A stretch of 40,285 bases of DNA from Desulfuromonas sp. (GTDB lineage: Bacteria; Desulfobacterota; Desulfuromonadia; Desulfuromonadales; Desulfuromonadaceae), in the NCBI GenBank assembly GCA_021162745.1, contig JAGGYC010000077.1:1-40285 (forward strand), given 5' to 3'. Numbering within the stretch: position 1 is the stretch's first letter; each line of letters opens with the position of its first letter. This document shows positions 1 through 6,966 of the stretch, piece by piece. The notes under the pieces are model-generated. The model searched no databases, was not told where the DNA came from, and worked only from the letters and a program-made list of their open reading frames with translations. Made by a program: the position numbers and the translations under genes.

Positions 1-458
1 GTAAAATCGCCAAAGGGAACATAGATTTTCCCCGCACGCAGGAATATGGGGAGAACGTCCTCACCATTGAGGAGGATAAAAGCTTCGTCAACATCCACCG
101 GCCCTTCACCTTCTTCCCACAGCAACAACACGCTGCCGCTGACATGCTCGGCAACCGCCACATCAATACCCAGTTCCACCGTGGCCAGGCTGATGTCGCT
201 GGAATCTTCATCATCCTGTGCCGGATCATCAAAGTCGATTTTTTCATAACCCACCTCAGCCTCAACCAGGCCGCTCAGGGTAATACGTTCCGCCCAGGAG
301 CCTAATATCGCTGTGTCCGGTTGCTCCGCCAACTGATCTTCCAGTTTGGTGATGCGTTCCAACAGCTCATAATTCGACAGTTCGCGGGCAAAAGCATGAG
401 GCAACAGCATCATGCTGGTAACCAGGCAGACGATCATCATCCATACAAACTTTTTCAT
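1..458 (-). CDS. LbtU-like siderophore porin, outer membrane (partial, 3' end outside window)
   Basis: The frame runs leftward off the window, so only the first 152 residues are present. It opens with a Sec signal peptide (MKK, hydrophobic core to about residue 20, HAFA cleavage after residue 24). A short heptad-like stretch follows (residues 28-45, LLERITKLEDQLAEQ), then alternating strands of the kind seen in outer-membrane barrels (RITLSGLVEAEVGY). This layout resembles the LbtU family of siderophore porins; that assignment is from recall of the family and was not searched. The gene is divergent from feoAB and a Fur-box-like sequence sits 22-40 bp upstream of its ATG, which supports a role in iron uptake. 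The acidic stretch near residues 75-88 (DFDDPAQDDEDSSD) would form a surface or periplasmic loop. Another outer-membrane porin family is possible. Confidence 0.7.
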   Translation of the reverse strand, partial: MKKFVWMMIVCLVTSMMLLPHAFARELSNYELLERITKLEDQLAEQPDTAILGSWAERITLSGLVEAEVGYEKIDFDDPAQDDEDSSDISLATVELGIDVAVAEHVSGSVLLLWEEGEGPVDVDEAFILLNGEDVLPIFLRAGKIYVPFGDF

Positions 459-479
459 TGTTCTGTTCTCCCGTTATAA

Positions 480-498
480 GATTATGATTCTCAATTTC
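480..498. promoter_or_regulatory. Fur-box-like operator
   Basis: GATTATGATTCTCAATTTC matches 14 of 19 positions of the classical Fur consensus (GATAATGATAATCATTATC). It lies 22 bp upstream of the porin start codon and about 220 bp upstream of feoA, between two divergent iron-uptake genes. Seen: the match and the position. Inferred: Fur repression of the porin, possibly also of feoAB. Confidence 0.6.
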
Positions 499-530
499 AA
501 CGCATAATACCGATAACGCCGTCAGCAAGT

Positions 531-546
531 AGTGACCAGAATCACT
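531..546. promoter_or_regulatory. CRP/FNR-like palindrome, distal site
   Basis: AGTGA-N6-TCACT is a perfect inverted repeat with the half-site spacing of CRP/FNR-family operators. Its centre is 56 bp upstream of the centre of a second such palindrome (587-602). The family member that would bind here cannot be named from sequence. Confidence 0.45.
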
Positions 547-551
547 TTTTA

Positions 552-572
552 GCGATTTTTTATAAAAATCGC
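552..572. repeat. Perfect 9-bp inverted repeat with 3-nt spacer
   Basis: GCGATTTTT-TAT-AAAAATCGC lies exactly between the two CRP/FNR-like palindromes in the porin/feoA control region. Read leftward or rightward it could act as a regulator site. The very short loop makes an RNA hairpin less favourable. The binding protein is unknown. Confidence 0.45.
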
Positions 573-586
573 CAGACAAAGAATCT

Positions 587-602
587 TGTGACTCAGGTCA
601 CA
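587..602 (+). promoter_or_regulatory. CRP/FNR-like palindrome, proximal site
   Basis: TGTGACTCAGGTCACA contains the exact half-sites TGTGA-N6-TCACA. Its centre (594.5) is about 41 bp upstream of the start point expected from the TATACA hexamer at 621-626, the position typical of class II activation by CRP/FNR-type proteins. FNR activates feo in enteric bacteria; here the regulator could be an FNR, HcpR or CRP homologue. The regulator identity is inference. Confidence 0.55.
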
Positions 603-620
603 GATTTATTATTTCAATTC

Positions 621-626
621 TATACA
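621..626 (+). promoter_or_regulatory. Candidate -10 element of the feoAB promoter
   Basis: TATACA fits sigma-70 -10 boxes in 4 to 5 positions. No good -35 box lies 17 bp upstream (TCACAG there overlaps the CRP/FNR-like palindrome), as expected for an activator-dependent promoter. The 84-nt leader that follows carries a 10-bp direct repeat, ACACTATTCA, at 642-651 and 673-682. Confidence 0.35.
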
Positions 627-717
627 ATGCCTGTTCATTCGACACTATTCAAACGAGATAGATTTCCACTTAACACTATTCAGTTACGAGTAGTTATAAA
701 TAATCACGGAGGGGAAT

Positions 718-966
718 GTGACTCAGAACTCTAAAGCAAGACTGCTACTATCAGATCTGCAACAAGACCAGAAGGCCACCGTCAAAACGTGCGTGGCCAA
801 TGGTGTTCTAAAGCAAAAATTGCTGAATATGGGGATCATCCCCGGTGCTGAAATTCTGATGATTCGCAATGCACCTTTACGCGACCCTATTGAAATTGGA
901 ATTCAAAACTACTTTCTGACCATTCGCCGCAGTGAAGCGAAATTGATCCGGGTGGAAGCATTATGA
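718..966 (+). CDS. feoA: FeoA, ferrous iron transport accessory protein
   Basis: This 82-residue cytoplasmic protein has the FeoA SH3-like fold signature: LSDLQQDQKATVKTCV at the start, then LLNMGIIPGAEILMIRNAPLRDPIEIGI and a basic RRSEA motif in the last strands (each within the family pattern LxxLGIxPGxxxxxxxxAPxGDPIxxxxxG). FeoA is a small partner of the FeoB permease. The start is GTG at 718, chosen because GGAGG ends 5 nt upstream and the overlapping ATG at 716 is followed at once by a stop. It overlaps feoB by four bases (ATGA), implying translational coupling. Its leader contains the CRP/FNR-like sites described above, so oxygen- or nitrogen-oxide-linked control is plausible. Confidence 0.93.
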   Translation: MTQNSKARLLLSDLQQDQKATVKTCVANGVLKQKLLNMGIIPGAEILMIRNAPLRDPIEIGIQNYFLTIRRSEAKLIRVEAL

Positions 967-3401
967 TCAATGTCGCCCTGGCGGGGCAGCCAAACAGCGG
1001 CAAGTCAACTATTTTCAACATGTTAAGTGGCGTCAACCAGCATGTTGCCAATTACCCCGGCGTAACGGTTGACAAGAAATCTGCCTGCATCAAGCATCAT
1101 GGCGAAAGCTATCAGATCGTCGATCTACCCGGAACCTATTCGTTCAGTATGTTTTCCCTCGAAGAGAGGGTGGCCAAATCGTTCCTCCTCGATGAAGAGA
1201 CGGACGTGATTGTCAACGTGGTTGACGCCTCCAATCTGCGGCGCAACCTGTACCTGACGTTTCAACTGCTGGAGTTGGGTAAGCCGGTTGTTCTGGTGTT
1301 GAATATGATGGATGTCGCCAAACGGCGTGAGATTGCCATTGATTGCGATATGTTGGCGCAGATGCTTAACGTTCAGATTGTTGAGTCGATTGGGTCTCAA
1401 CAACAAGGAAAAGCTGAAATCTTGGCCGCCATTGAACGAGCCAGTCAACAGTCAATGACCAAACCCTTCATGATCAACTACAACGAGTTGGAAACCTATA
1501 TCGCCCAGCTGGAAAAACAGATCACTCTGGAATCGACCATCGCCCGGCGCTGGCTGGCCATCAAGGCCCTGGAAGGCGATGATCTCATCCTGAAAAAAGT
1601 TGGGCTGACCACAGAGTCAATCCGCGATCTCACCGCGACGGTTCATACCCGTCATGATCTCGATGTCGATCAGAGTTTTGCCTGCCAGCGCTACGCTAGC
1701 GCCGATCTCGTCTATCATAAATGCGTTGAGGAAAAACAGCTCGGCAAGGTGAACTTAACGGCAAAAATTGACCGGCTGATTCTCAATCGATGGCTGGCGT
1801 TCCCGATTCTAGGACTGGTGATCTACCTGATTTATCAGCTGTCGATTATCGGCGGCTATAAGCTGACTAACTACACCTGGCCGCTGTTCGCAAGCTTGAA
1901 AAACATTGTTATCGACATGGTGCCCGAGGCGCAATTTATCGATCTCCCCCCCATCACCGATTTTGCGATCTGGATGGTGAACAGTGCTATCGCCCTCCTC
2001 AATTACCTGCCGATATTTTTCATCCTGTTTGCCCTGATTGCCATCCTTGAAGATGTCGGCTACATGCCGCGCATGGCATTTATTCTCGACCGGGTGTTCC
2101 GCAGGTATGGTCTGCACGGTCAATCGACCCTTCCATTGGTGTTAGGCGGGGCGTTTGTCGGTGGCTGTGCGGTGCCGGGTATCATGGCCACCAAGGGGAT
2201 TGCCGACGAGCGGGCGCGGCTGGCGACGATCCTCACCGTCCCCTATATGAACTGTCTGGCAAAGGTGCCCTTTTATACCTTGCTGCTCGGGGCCTTCTTC
2301 CCGAATCAGATGGGGCAGATGATGTTTTACATCTCTACCGTAACCCTGTTTATCGCCCTGATCGTCGCCCGTTTTCTTACTTCAACCATCCTCGCCAACC
2401 GCGAGACCGCACCATTTATCATGGAACTGCCGCCGTACCACCTGCCGACGATTAAAGGGGTGCTGCTGCGTGCTTTTCAGCGCGTTTATCTCTATATCAA
2501 AAAGGTGGTGACCGTTGTGATGGCAGTGGCCGTCGTCCTGTTTGTGCTACTGCAATATCCCGGAGTACCGGGAGATAAGATGGCGGGATTCAGGGATGAG
2601 GCGAACAACGCTCTGGCAGATTTTGACCGCCAAGCCAAAAAAACCGGCGTTTACACCTTGGTCGATGAACAAACGGAGGTCTTTGCCCTTATCAACTTGT
2701 ATGACGGCTACAAAGCCAAGCGGATGCTGGCTGGCAGCAAAAAAGCGGTGGTCGCTCTGGACCAATTATTTCTGGCGGCGAATCCTCAACTTTTTCCGCT
2801 GGTACGGCCGGAAAATTCTTCACGGGCCGACGCTAAAAAAATTAATAAAGCGGTGCGTAAACTCTCGAAGGTCAATAAGAGGTTACAGATGGCGATAAAG
2901 AGTGAAAAAATCGCTAACTCTTTTCTCGGCCTGTTCGGACGTGCGCTGGAACCGATAACCCGGTTCAGCGGCTTTGACTGGCGGATTAATGTCGCCTTCC
3001 TCAGCTCGTTTGCCGCCCGGGAAAGTGCCGTTGCCACCCTCGGCTCCATCTATGAAACTGGACAGGCGGGGCAGCGTGCAGAAGAGTCGATCGCCCAGGA
3101 TGGTGTCTATACGCCGCTTCACGCCGTTGCCATGCTGCTGTTCATGATTCTCTCCCCGCCGTGCATTGCCACCATGGTTGTCGTCAAACTTCAGTCCAAT
3201 TCATACAAGTGGATGTTGTTTGCCACCTTCTTCCCGATCACCCTTGGGATCATCATCTCTTCGCTGTTTTTCACCCTGGCATCATCGCTGGGATGGAGCG
3301 GCATCCAGATGATGCAGTATTTCTATATTTGCGTTGCCGCACTGGCACTGGCATTGGCATTTATCAAAATAAAACCGTCGGCCTGGCAGGTTGGCGAATA
3401 A
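963..3401 (+). CDS. feoB: FeoB, ferrous iron permease with N-terminal G domain
   Basis: This 812-residue inner-membrane protein drives Fe(II) uptake. The N-terminal G domain shows G1 GQPNSGKS (residues 8-15), G3 DLPG (54-57) and G4 NMMD (114-117). A helical spacer runs to about 270, then a polytopic membrane region with the Gate motif GYMPRMAFILDRVFRRYG and the conserved cysteine in GGCAVPGIMATKG. The second gate half (AARESAVATLGSIYE) lies near residue 685. Between the two halves, about residues 535-650, is a charged soluble insertion of about 115 residues that the enterobacterial protein lacks. The gene overlaps feoA by 4 bp. No terminator follows directly; the next 205 bp hold a folded element and then genes for two secreted proteins in the same direction. 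Confidence 0.95.
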   Translation: MINVALAGQPNSGKSTIFNMLSGVNQHVANYPGVTVDKKSACIKHHGESYQIVDLPGTYSFSMFSLEERVAKSFLLDEETDVIVNVVDASNLRRNLYLTFQLLELGKPVVLVLNMMDVAKRREIAIDCDMLAQMLNVQIVESIGSQQQGKAEILAAIERASQQSMTKPFMINYNELETYIAQLEKQITLESTIARRWLAIKALEGDDLILKKVGLTTESIRDLTATVHTRHDLDVDQSFACQRYASADLVYHKCVEEKQLGKVNLTAKIDRLILNRWLAFPILGLVIYLIYQLSIIGGYKLTNYTWPLFASLKNIVIDMVPEAQFIDLPPITDFAIWMVNSAIALLNYLPIFFILFALIAILEDVGYMPRMAFILDRVFRRYGLHGQSTLPLVLGGAFVGGCAVPGIMATKGIADERARLATILTVPYMNCLAKVPFYTLLLGAFFPNQMGQMMFYISTVTLFIALIVARFLTSTILANRETAPFIMELPPYHLPTIKGVLLRAFQRVYLYIKKVVTVVMAVAVVLFVLLQYPGVPGDKMAGFRDEANNALADFDRQAKKTGVYTLVDEQTEVFALINLYDGYKAKRMLAGSKKAVVALDQLFLAANPQLFPLVRPENSSRADAKKINKAVRKLSKVNKRLQMAIKSEKIANSFLGLFGRALEPITRFSGFDWRINVAFLSSFAARESAVATLGSIYETGQAGQRAEESIAQDGVYTPLHAVAMLLFMILSPPCIATMVVVKLQSNSYKWMLFATFFPITLGIIISSLFFTLASSLGWSGIQMMQYFYICVAALALALAFIKIKPSAWQVGE

Positions 3402-3436
3402 CTATAAAAGCATCGTAGCTATTCAGCATAAATGTA

Positions 3437-3557
3437 GAGAAGCTGGCGACGCCCATGGAAAGGGTATCTGTCGCCCGGATGACGACAGTTAAGTACCCAT
3501 GGATGCCAACGATTACAAACAATCGGCGTCCCTTGGAATGGGCGTTGCCAGTTTCTC
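3437..3557 (+). repeat. Strongly folded element (long inverted repeat with two inner hairpins)
   Basis: Arms 3437-3464 and 3530-3557 pair over about 17 bp including two G-U pairs, then a 3x3 internal loop, then 5 bp more. Inside are CTGTCG/CGACAG (3468-3473 with 3483-3488) and CGATT/AATCG (3510-3514 with 3521-3525), giving a three-way-junction shape. It lies between feoB and the gene for a small secreted protein. It may be an RNA regulator, a transcript-processing site or a MITE remnant with 28-bp terminal repeats. It matches no riboswitch consensus that I recall. Confidence 0.6.
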
Positions 3558-3606
3558 GGTCTGGATGGTTGCAAACCACCAACGTAACCACGAAAGGATC
3601 TACATC

Positions 3607-3918
3607 ATGAAAAAAACATTGGTTGTAACAATGGCCGCCTTGGTTCTTCTCAGCACCAATGCCTTTGCCCACACGGCATTGATGTCGTGCTTCGATGAAG
3701 GGGACGGCACCATCACCTGCGAGGGGGGATTCAGCGACGGCAGCAGCGCCAGTGGCGTTGAGTTTCGCGTTGAGCAAAACGGCAAGGTGATCCTGAAAAC
3801 CAAAATGAACGAGTACAGCGAGGTGAACTTCAAGAAGCCCGCAGGGGCTTACCAGGCGATATTCAATGCCGGTGAAGGTCATACGGTCTATGTCGATGGC
3901 AACGATATTGTTGAGTAG
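3607..3918 (+). CDS. Small secreted protein, predicted mature N-terminal His
   Basis: I do not recognise the family with certainty. The 103-residue product has a clear Sec signal peptide (MKKTLVVTMAALVLL) with an AFA cleavage site after residue 21, leaving a mature chain that begins His22-Thr-Ala. Two cysteines (C28, C38) could form a disulfide. The rest is beta-rich (GVEFRVEQNGKVILKTKM), like a small Ig- or transthyretin-type domain. ATG 3607 is chosen over an upstream in-frame start at 3499 because the signal peptide begins there and an AAGGA sits upstream; the longer frame would run through the folded element. It lies between feoB and a DUF4198 protein that shares the mature N-terminal His, so an extracytoplasmic metal-handling role beside Feo is plausible but unproved. 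Confidence 0.8.
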   Translation: MKKTLVVTMAALVLLSTNAFAHTALMSCFDEGDGTITCEGGFSDGSSASGVEFRVEQNGKVILKTKMNEYSEVNFKKPAGAYQAIFNAGEGHTVYVDGNDIVE

Positions 3919-3989
3919 TTTCGCACTGCTACTTCGATCAACACACCACCCAACGTATTACAACATATCCACTTAAGAGGAGAGAACGA

Positions 3990-4808
3990 ATGAAACGAGT
4001 TTATTTGGCGATTACCATGTCACTATTGTTGAGCAGTAGCACTTTTGCCCACTTCCAGATGCTCTACACCCCTGAATCGGCACTGGAAAAAGGGGCAACC
4101 ATTGAGCTGCGCGAGGTGTTTACCCACCCTTTTGCCGATGAGCACACCATGGACATGGGCAAACAGCACGATAGTGAAGAAAACAACCCAGTAGAAGCCT
4201 TCTATGTCATCAACAAGGGGAAGAAAAAAGATCTGCTCAATACCCTGCAAACGATCACATGGACAGGGTCACACAACACGGCGGCGGCCTACAAGTCGCA
4301 GTACAAAGCGAAGCGGATGGGCGACCACCTGTTTATTCTGCAACCCGCCCCCTACTACGAGGCGGGTGAAGATATCTACATCCAGCAGATCACCAAGATG
4401 GTGGTTAATGTCGCCGGTGCTCCCACCGATTGGGACACAGAGTTGGGCCTCAAAGCTGAGATTGTCCCATTGACTAAACCGTACTCCATCTGGACCGGCT
4501 CGACCTTCACCGGCATCGTTAAGGGTAACGGCAAACCGGTTCCCTTTGCTGAGATTGAGGTTGAGTATTTGAATCGCGATGTCAACCTAGACACCAACGC
4601 CACGGGGCCATCCTACATTGAAGCGCCGCAAGATAGCTTTGTCACCATGGGGATTAAAGCCGATGCCAACGGCCAGTTCACCTTTGGCTTGCCACGTGCC
4701 GGATGGTGGGGGTTCTGCGCCCTTGGAGCGGGCAGCGACAAAGAATACAAAGGGAAGGAACTGAGCCAAGATGCGATGATCTGGGTTCAGGTCAAAGATA
4801 TGCAGTAA
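3990..4808 (+). CDS. DUF4198 domain periplasmic protein (putative metal-related)
   Basis: This 272-residue secreted protein has a signal peptide ending FA after residue 20, so the mature chain starts His21-Phe-Gln. A ligand-rich stretch follows at residues 46-61 (H46, D50, H52, D55, H60, D61), inside the motif THPFADEHTMDMG that resembles DUF4198 proteins. The C-terminal half (TFTGIVKGNGKPVPFAEIEV, then GIKADANGQFTFGLPRAGWW) is a carboxypeptidase-regulatory-like beta sandwich. DUF4198 members often sit beside nickel, cobalt or iron transport genes; the substrate is not established. An RBS (AAGAGGAGAG) precedes the ATG. It is the last gene before a strong terminator and so probably shares the feoAB transcript. 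Confidence 0.85.
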   Translation: MKRVYLAITMSLLLSSSTFAHFQMLYTPESALEKGATIELREVFTHPFADEHTMDMGKQHDSEENNPVEAFYVINKGKKKDLLNTLQTITWTGSHNTAAAYKSQYKAKRMGDHLFILQPAPYYEAGEDIYIQQITKMVVNVAGAPTDWDTELGLKAEIVPLTKPYSIWTGSTFTGIVKGNGKPVPFAEIEVEYLNRDVNLDTNATGPSYIEAPQDSFVTMGIKADANGQFTFGLPRAGWWGFCALGAGSDKEYKGKELSQDAMIWVQVKDMQ

Positions 4809-4824
4809 CGTGCTGAGTAACGAT

Positions 4825-4854
4825 AAAGCCGGGCGATTTGCGCCCGGCTTTTTT
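4825..4854 (+). terminator. Rho-independent terminator after the iron operon
   Basis: An 11-bp perfect stem (AAAGCCGGGCG at 4825-4835 with CGCCCGGCTTT at 4841-4851) has a 5-nt loop and ends in a run of T. Confidence 0.93.
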
Positions 4855-4876
4855 ATCACCTTGAAAAGGAAACCCC

Positions 4877-5044
4877 ATGGAGCAATGGATCATTTTAGGC
4901 TGCTTTATTCTGTCCCTTCGCTATCTGTATACAAGCCTGTTCAAGAAAAAAAGCTGTAGCTGCGACAGCAAGGGACGCTGCCCCGGCACATGTAGTAATC
5001 TTTCGGTGACATTTGAAAATTGTCGCTACTACGATCGTAAATAG
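4877..5044 (+). CDS. FeoB-associated Cys-rich membrane protein
   Basis: This 55-residue protein has one N-terminal membrane helix (WIILGCFILSLRYLYTSLF), a basic stop-transfer patch (KKK, residues 23-25) and then the cysteine cluster CSCDSKGRCPGTC (residues 27-39), with a further Cys49. That layout fits the small FeoB-associated Cys-rich membrane proteins that accompany feoB in many anaerobes; their role is not settled (metal or Fe-S handling at the inner face is suggested). An AAGGA precedes ATG 4877. It lies just beyond the terminator of the feoAB-DUF4198 unit, so it depends on read-through or its own promoter; none is evident in the 22 bp between. Confidence 0.8.
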   Translation: MEQWIILGCFILSLRYLYTSLFKKKSCSCDSKGRCPGTCSNLSVTFENCRYYDRK

Positions 5045-5050
5045 GCGGGA

Positions 5051-5647
5051 TCAGACCTGAACGCCGCAACCCGCACTGCTTGATGGTGTCAAAAACATTT
5101 TATGGCGTAATGTCTGTAACCTTAAATTTTTATCTTGGTCAGCGTCAGCAAACATCACCCCTTCCCAGGCGTGATAACAGGTAAACAACCGTGTTCGCAT
5201 CTCAAGCTCATCACCGACAAAGCCCAACTCCACGAAAATTTCACGCGAAAAATCAAGGCGCATTTTTACAACCCTCTGGACAATCTCATCAACCAGAGGA
5301 TCAACCTGCGCCCAGGCATTCATGGCAAGATCGTACTTAGCCAGTTTATGATCCCTGATCATTTTCATGACACTGAGCAGGCGTTTGTCCGCAGGCAGTT
5401 TTTTTATATCCAGATCATCAATGAGCACGCTGGTATATTCAAGTGCCCAAAAATCAAGCAGGTGCTGCAACAGGTCTTGTCGGTTCTTGAAGTGCCAGTA
5501 GAACCCGCTTCGGGAGGTGCCCAACAACTTGGCAAGTCTTTCAATCTTTACAGCTTCAAAACCATTCGACACAAGTAGCTCAAGCGCTTTTACCAGCCAT
5601 TGATCCTTGCTTATCCCTTTATTTTTTTTTACATCCGGTGAATCCAT
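5051..5647 (-). CDS. TetR/AcrR family transcriptional regulator
   Basis: This 198-residue protein has an N-terminal TetR helix-turn-helix (ALELLVSNGFEAVKIERLA, then LLGTSRSGFYWHFKNRQDLL, the hallmark G-T-S-x-x-x-x-Y-x-H-F) and an all-helical ligand domain of about 130 residues with no recognisable ligand signature. I chose ATG 5647 because GAGG lies 9 nt upstream; an in-frame ATG at 5662 would add five residues. The gene is divergent from a DUF169 gene, and the shared 119-bp gap holds a perfect palindrome inside a good promoter, which suggests it represses its neighbour and itself. The C-terminus (SSSAGCGVQV) ends 7 bp from the end of the Cys-rich protein gene, which converges on it. Confidence 0.88.
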   Translation of the reverse strand: MDSPDVKKNKGISKDQWLVKALELLVSNGFEAVKIERLAKLLGTSRSGFYWHFKNRQDLLQHLLDFWALEYTSVLIDDLDIKKLPADKRLLSVMKMIRDHKLAKYDLAMNAWAQVDPLVDEIVQRVVKMRLDFSREIFVELGFVGDELEMRTRLFTCYHAWEGVMFADADQDKNLRLQTLRHKMFLTPSSSAGCGVQV

Positions 5648-5670
5648 TTTCCCCGTCCTCATTTTTCAAC

Positions 5671-5699
5671 TGGACACTACTGTACAGTACGCCTATTGT
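5671..5699 (+). promoter_or_regulatory. Promoter of the DUF169 gene with embedded TetR-type operator
   Basis: TGGACA (5671-5676), a 17-bp spacer and TATTGT (5694-5699) form a near-consensus sigma-70 promoter. The spacer holds TACTGTACAGTA (5678-5689), a perfect 12-bp palindrome. A TetR dimer bound there would block RNA polymerase directly. Seen: the sequences. Inferred: the regulator. Confidence 0.6.
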
Positions 5700-5766
5700 A
5701 GCTGTGGAAAATCAAAAAACAACATCTGTTCACGACAAGCGCTGCGAGGCACAAAAGGAGAATATC

Positions 5767-6501
5767 ATGGAGACCGAAATCAAGGAACGCTTTATGGCCG
5801 CATGGGAAAAGCACTTCCCCGGCTGTGATCTACCCATCGCCTGCTTTTACACCAACGAACTGAACAACATCGAGTTCCCCAAGGCGCCAAAGCCTAACGC
5901 CAACGGCTTTACCTGTATTTTCAGCCAAATCGTCCCGGTAAAGCGAGGTCGCGCCCTCGCTTTTAACAAGGAAAATCTAGGCTGCTTTGGCAGCTTTTTG
6001 CCCTTTGGTTTTGACAGCGAACTCACGGATGATGTTAAAAACTACGTCTGCAATGTGGAACGCGCCATAAAGAGCTATGATCATCTGGACAGCATCTACA
6101 GGCACCGTCCAGCCCAGGCGGCTCCGGGGAAATACCTGGTGTTCAAGCGTTGGGACACCCTTGAAGAACAGGATGACCCACAGCTGGTTTTCTTTTTCGG
6201 CAACCCGGATGTAATCACCGGCCTTCATGGACTAGCAAATTTTGATGCCATGACCCCATACGAAGTGATTGCACCCTTTGGTACGGGTTGCGATGCAATT
6301 GTCGGCTTCCCCATGCACGAATTAAAATCGGAACAGCCCAAGGCGGTTCTGGGTCCTCTGGACGTTTCGGCAAGGAGATCATTCAAGCCGGATATGCTCA
6401 CGTTCTCCGCCCCTTGGCCCAAGTTTTTAAACATGCTGAACAATATGGACGAAAGTTTTTTGACGACAGAGACGTGGTCGAAATTGAAATCGCGTTTTTA
6501 A
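5767..6501 (+). CDS. DUF169 family protein
   Basis: This 244-residue soluble protein fits the DUF169 family by its start (PIACFYTNELNNIEFP), the central GCFGSFLPFGF segment and the late VGFPMHELKSEQ/VLGPLDVSAR region. The function is unknown; family members occur mainly in anaerobes. Several cysteines are present (near residues 18, 23, 46 and 76), but no CxxC cluster. The start at 5767 has AAAGGAG 7 nt upstream; a longer in-frame opening at 5638 would cross the promoter and operator and is rejected. It is under probable control of the divergent TetR protein and is followed by its own terminator, so it seems to be a single-gene unit. Confidence 0.85.
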   Translation: METEIKERFMAAWEKHFPGCDLPIACFYTNELNNIEFPKAPKPNANGFTCIFSQIVPVKRGRALAFNKENLGCFGSFLPFGFDSELTDDVKNYVCNVERAIKSYDHLDSIYRHRPAQAAPGKYLVFKRWDTLEEQDDPQLVFFFGNPDVITGLHGLANFDAMTPYEVIAPFGTGCDAIVGFPMHELKSEQPKAVLGPLDVSARRSFKPDMLTFSAPWPKFLNMLNNMDESFLTTETWSKLKSRF

Positions 6502-6507
6502 CGCGCG

Positions 6508-6546
6508 AAGGGTAGAAACATTGCACTCAACGTCTCTACCCTTTTT
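6508..6546 (+). terminator. Terminator after the DUF169 gene
   Basis: AAGGGTAGA (6508-6516) pairs with TCTACCCTT (6535-6543) around an 18-nt loop with weak inner pairing, then a short T run. It starts 7 nt after the stop codon. Confidence 0.7.
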
Positions 6547-6633
6547 ATGTGTCGTTGTTTTCGAGAATTCTGCCGCTGGCGGTTTCCATTTGTTCCGGTG
6601 GCTTTGGTCGGTTTCCGAATAACCTTGAAGTAC

Positions 6634-6912
6634 TCGCACAACACCAACAGGGTCCTGAATTACGATTCCACGGGAAAAGTAGAGAACACCCTCACAACCA
6701 AACTATTCAACGCCCCAGCCATGTAAAAGTATCAACTCAGTCGGTCGTAAGATCCGACTTACCGCCAAGGTGAAGCATGACGGAAAACGACTCATCATCG
6801 GTGGATTTGCGGCCCTCGGCAGGGCAGGTTTTAGAGGCCATTTCTTTGCATACTTTCTTTGGGGCCTTTCAAAGAAAGCATGTCGGCTGCGGGACGAAAC
6901 CCCGCGAACTTG
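6634..6912 (+). repeat. Interspersed repeat family, copy 1
   Basis: The stretch 6547-7092 has no credible gene. This 279-bp part matches three other places in the window (9390-9645 inverted, 30641-30909 direct, 40137-40183 partial). Shared blocks include CACCAACAGGGT, AACTATTCAACGCC, CGCCAAGGTGAAGCA and GACGGAAAACGACTCATC. Near the 3' end is a hairpin, CTTTCTTTG/CAAAGAAAG (6853-6861 with 6870-6878), followed by GCGGG-ACGAAA-CCC(C)GC. Compared with copy 3 it carries several small deletions and looks more decayed. The frame on the opposite strand (PPMMSRFPSCFTLA) is conserved among copies. Confidence 0.85.
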
Positions 6913-6966
6913 ACTTGGTTTTGGTATGTAAATACCCGCCTCTTCTGACCTAATCCAACAGCCGAC

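Noticed and set aside
3402-3606. Cobalamin or nickel/cobalt riboswitch in the gap after feoB
   Set aside because: The element is strongly folded, but the conserved boxes I recall for these riboswitches are not present; reported instead as an unnamed structure.
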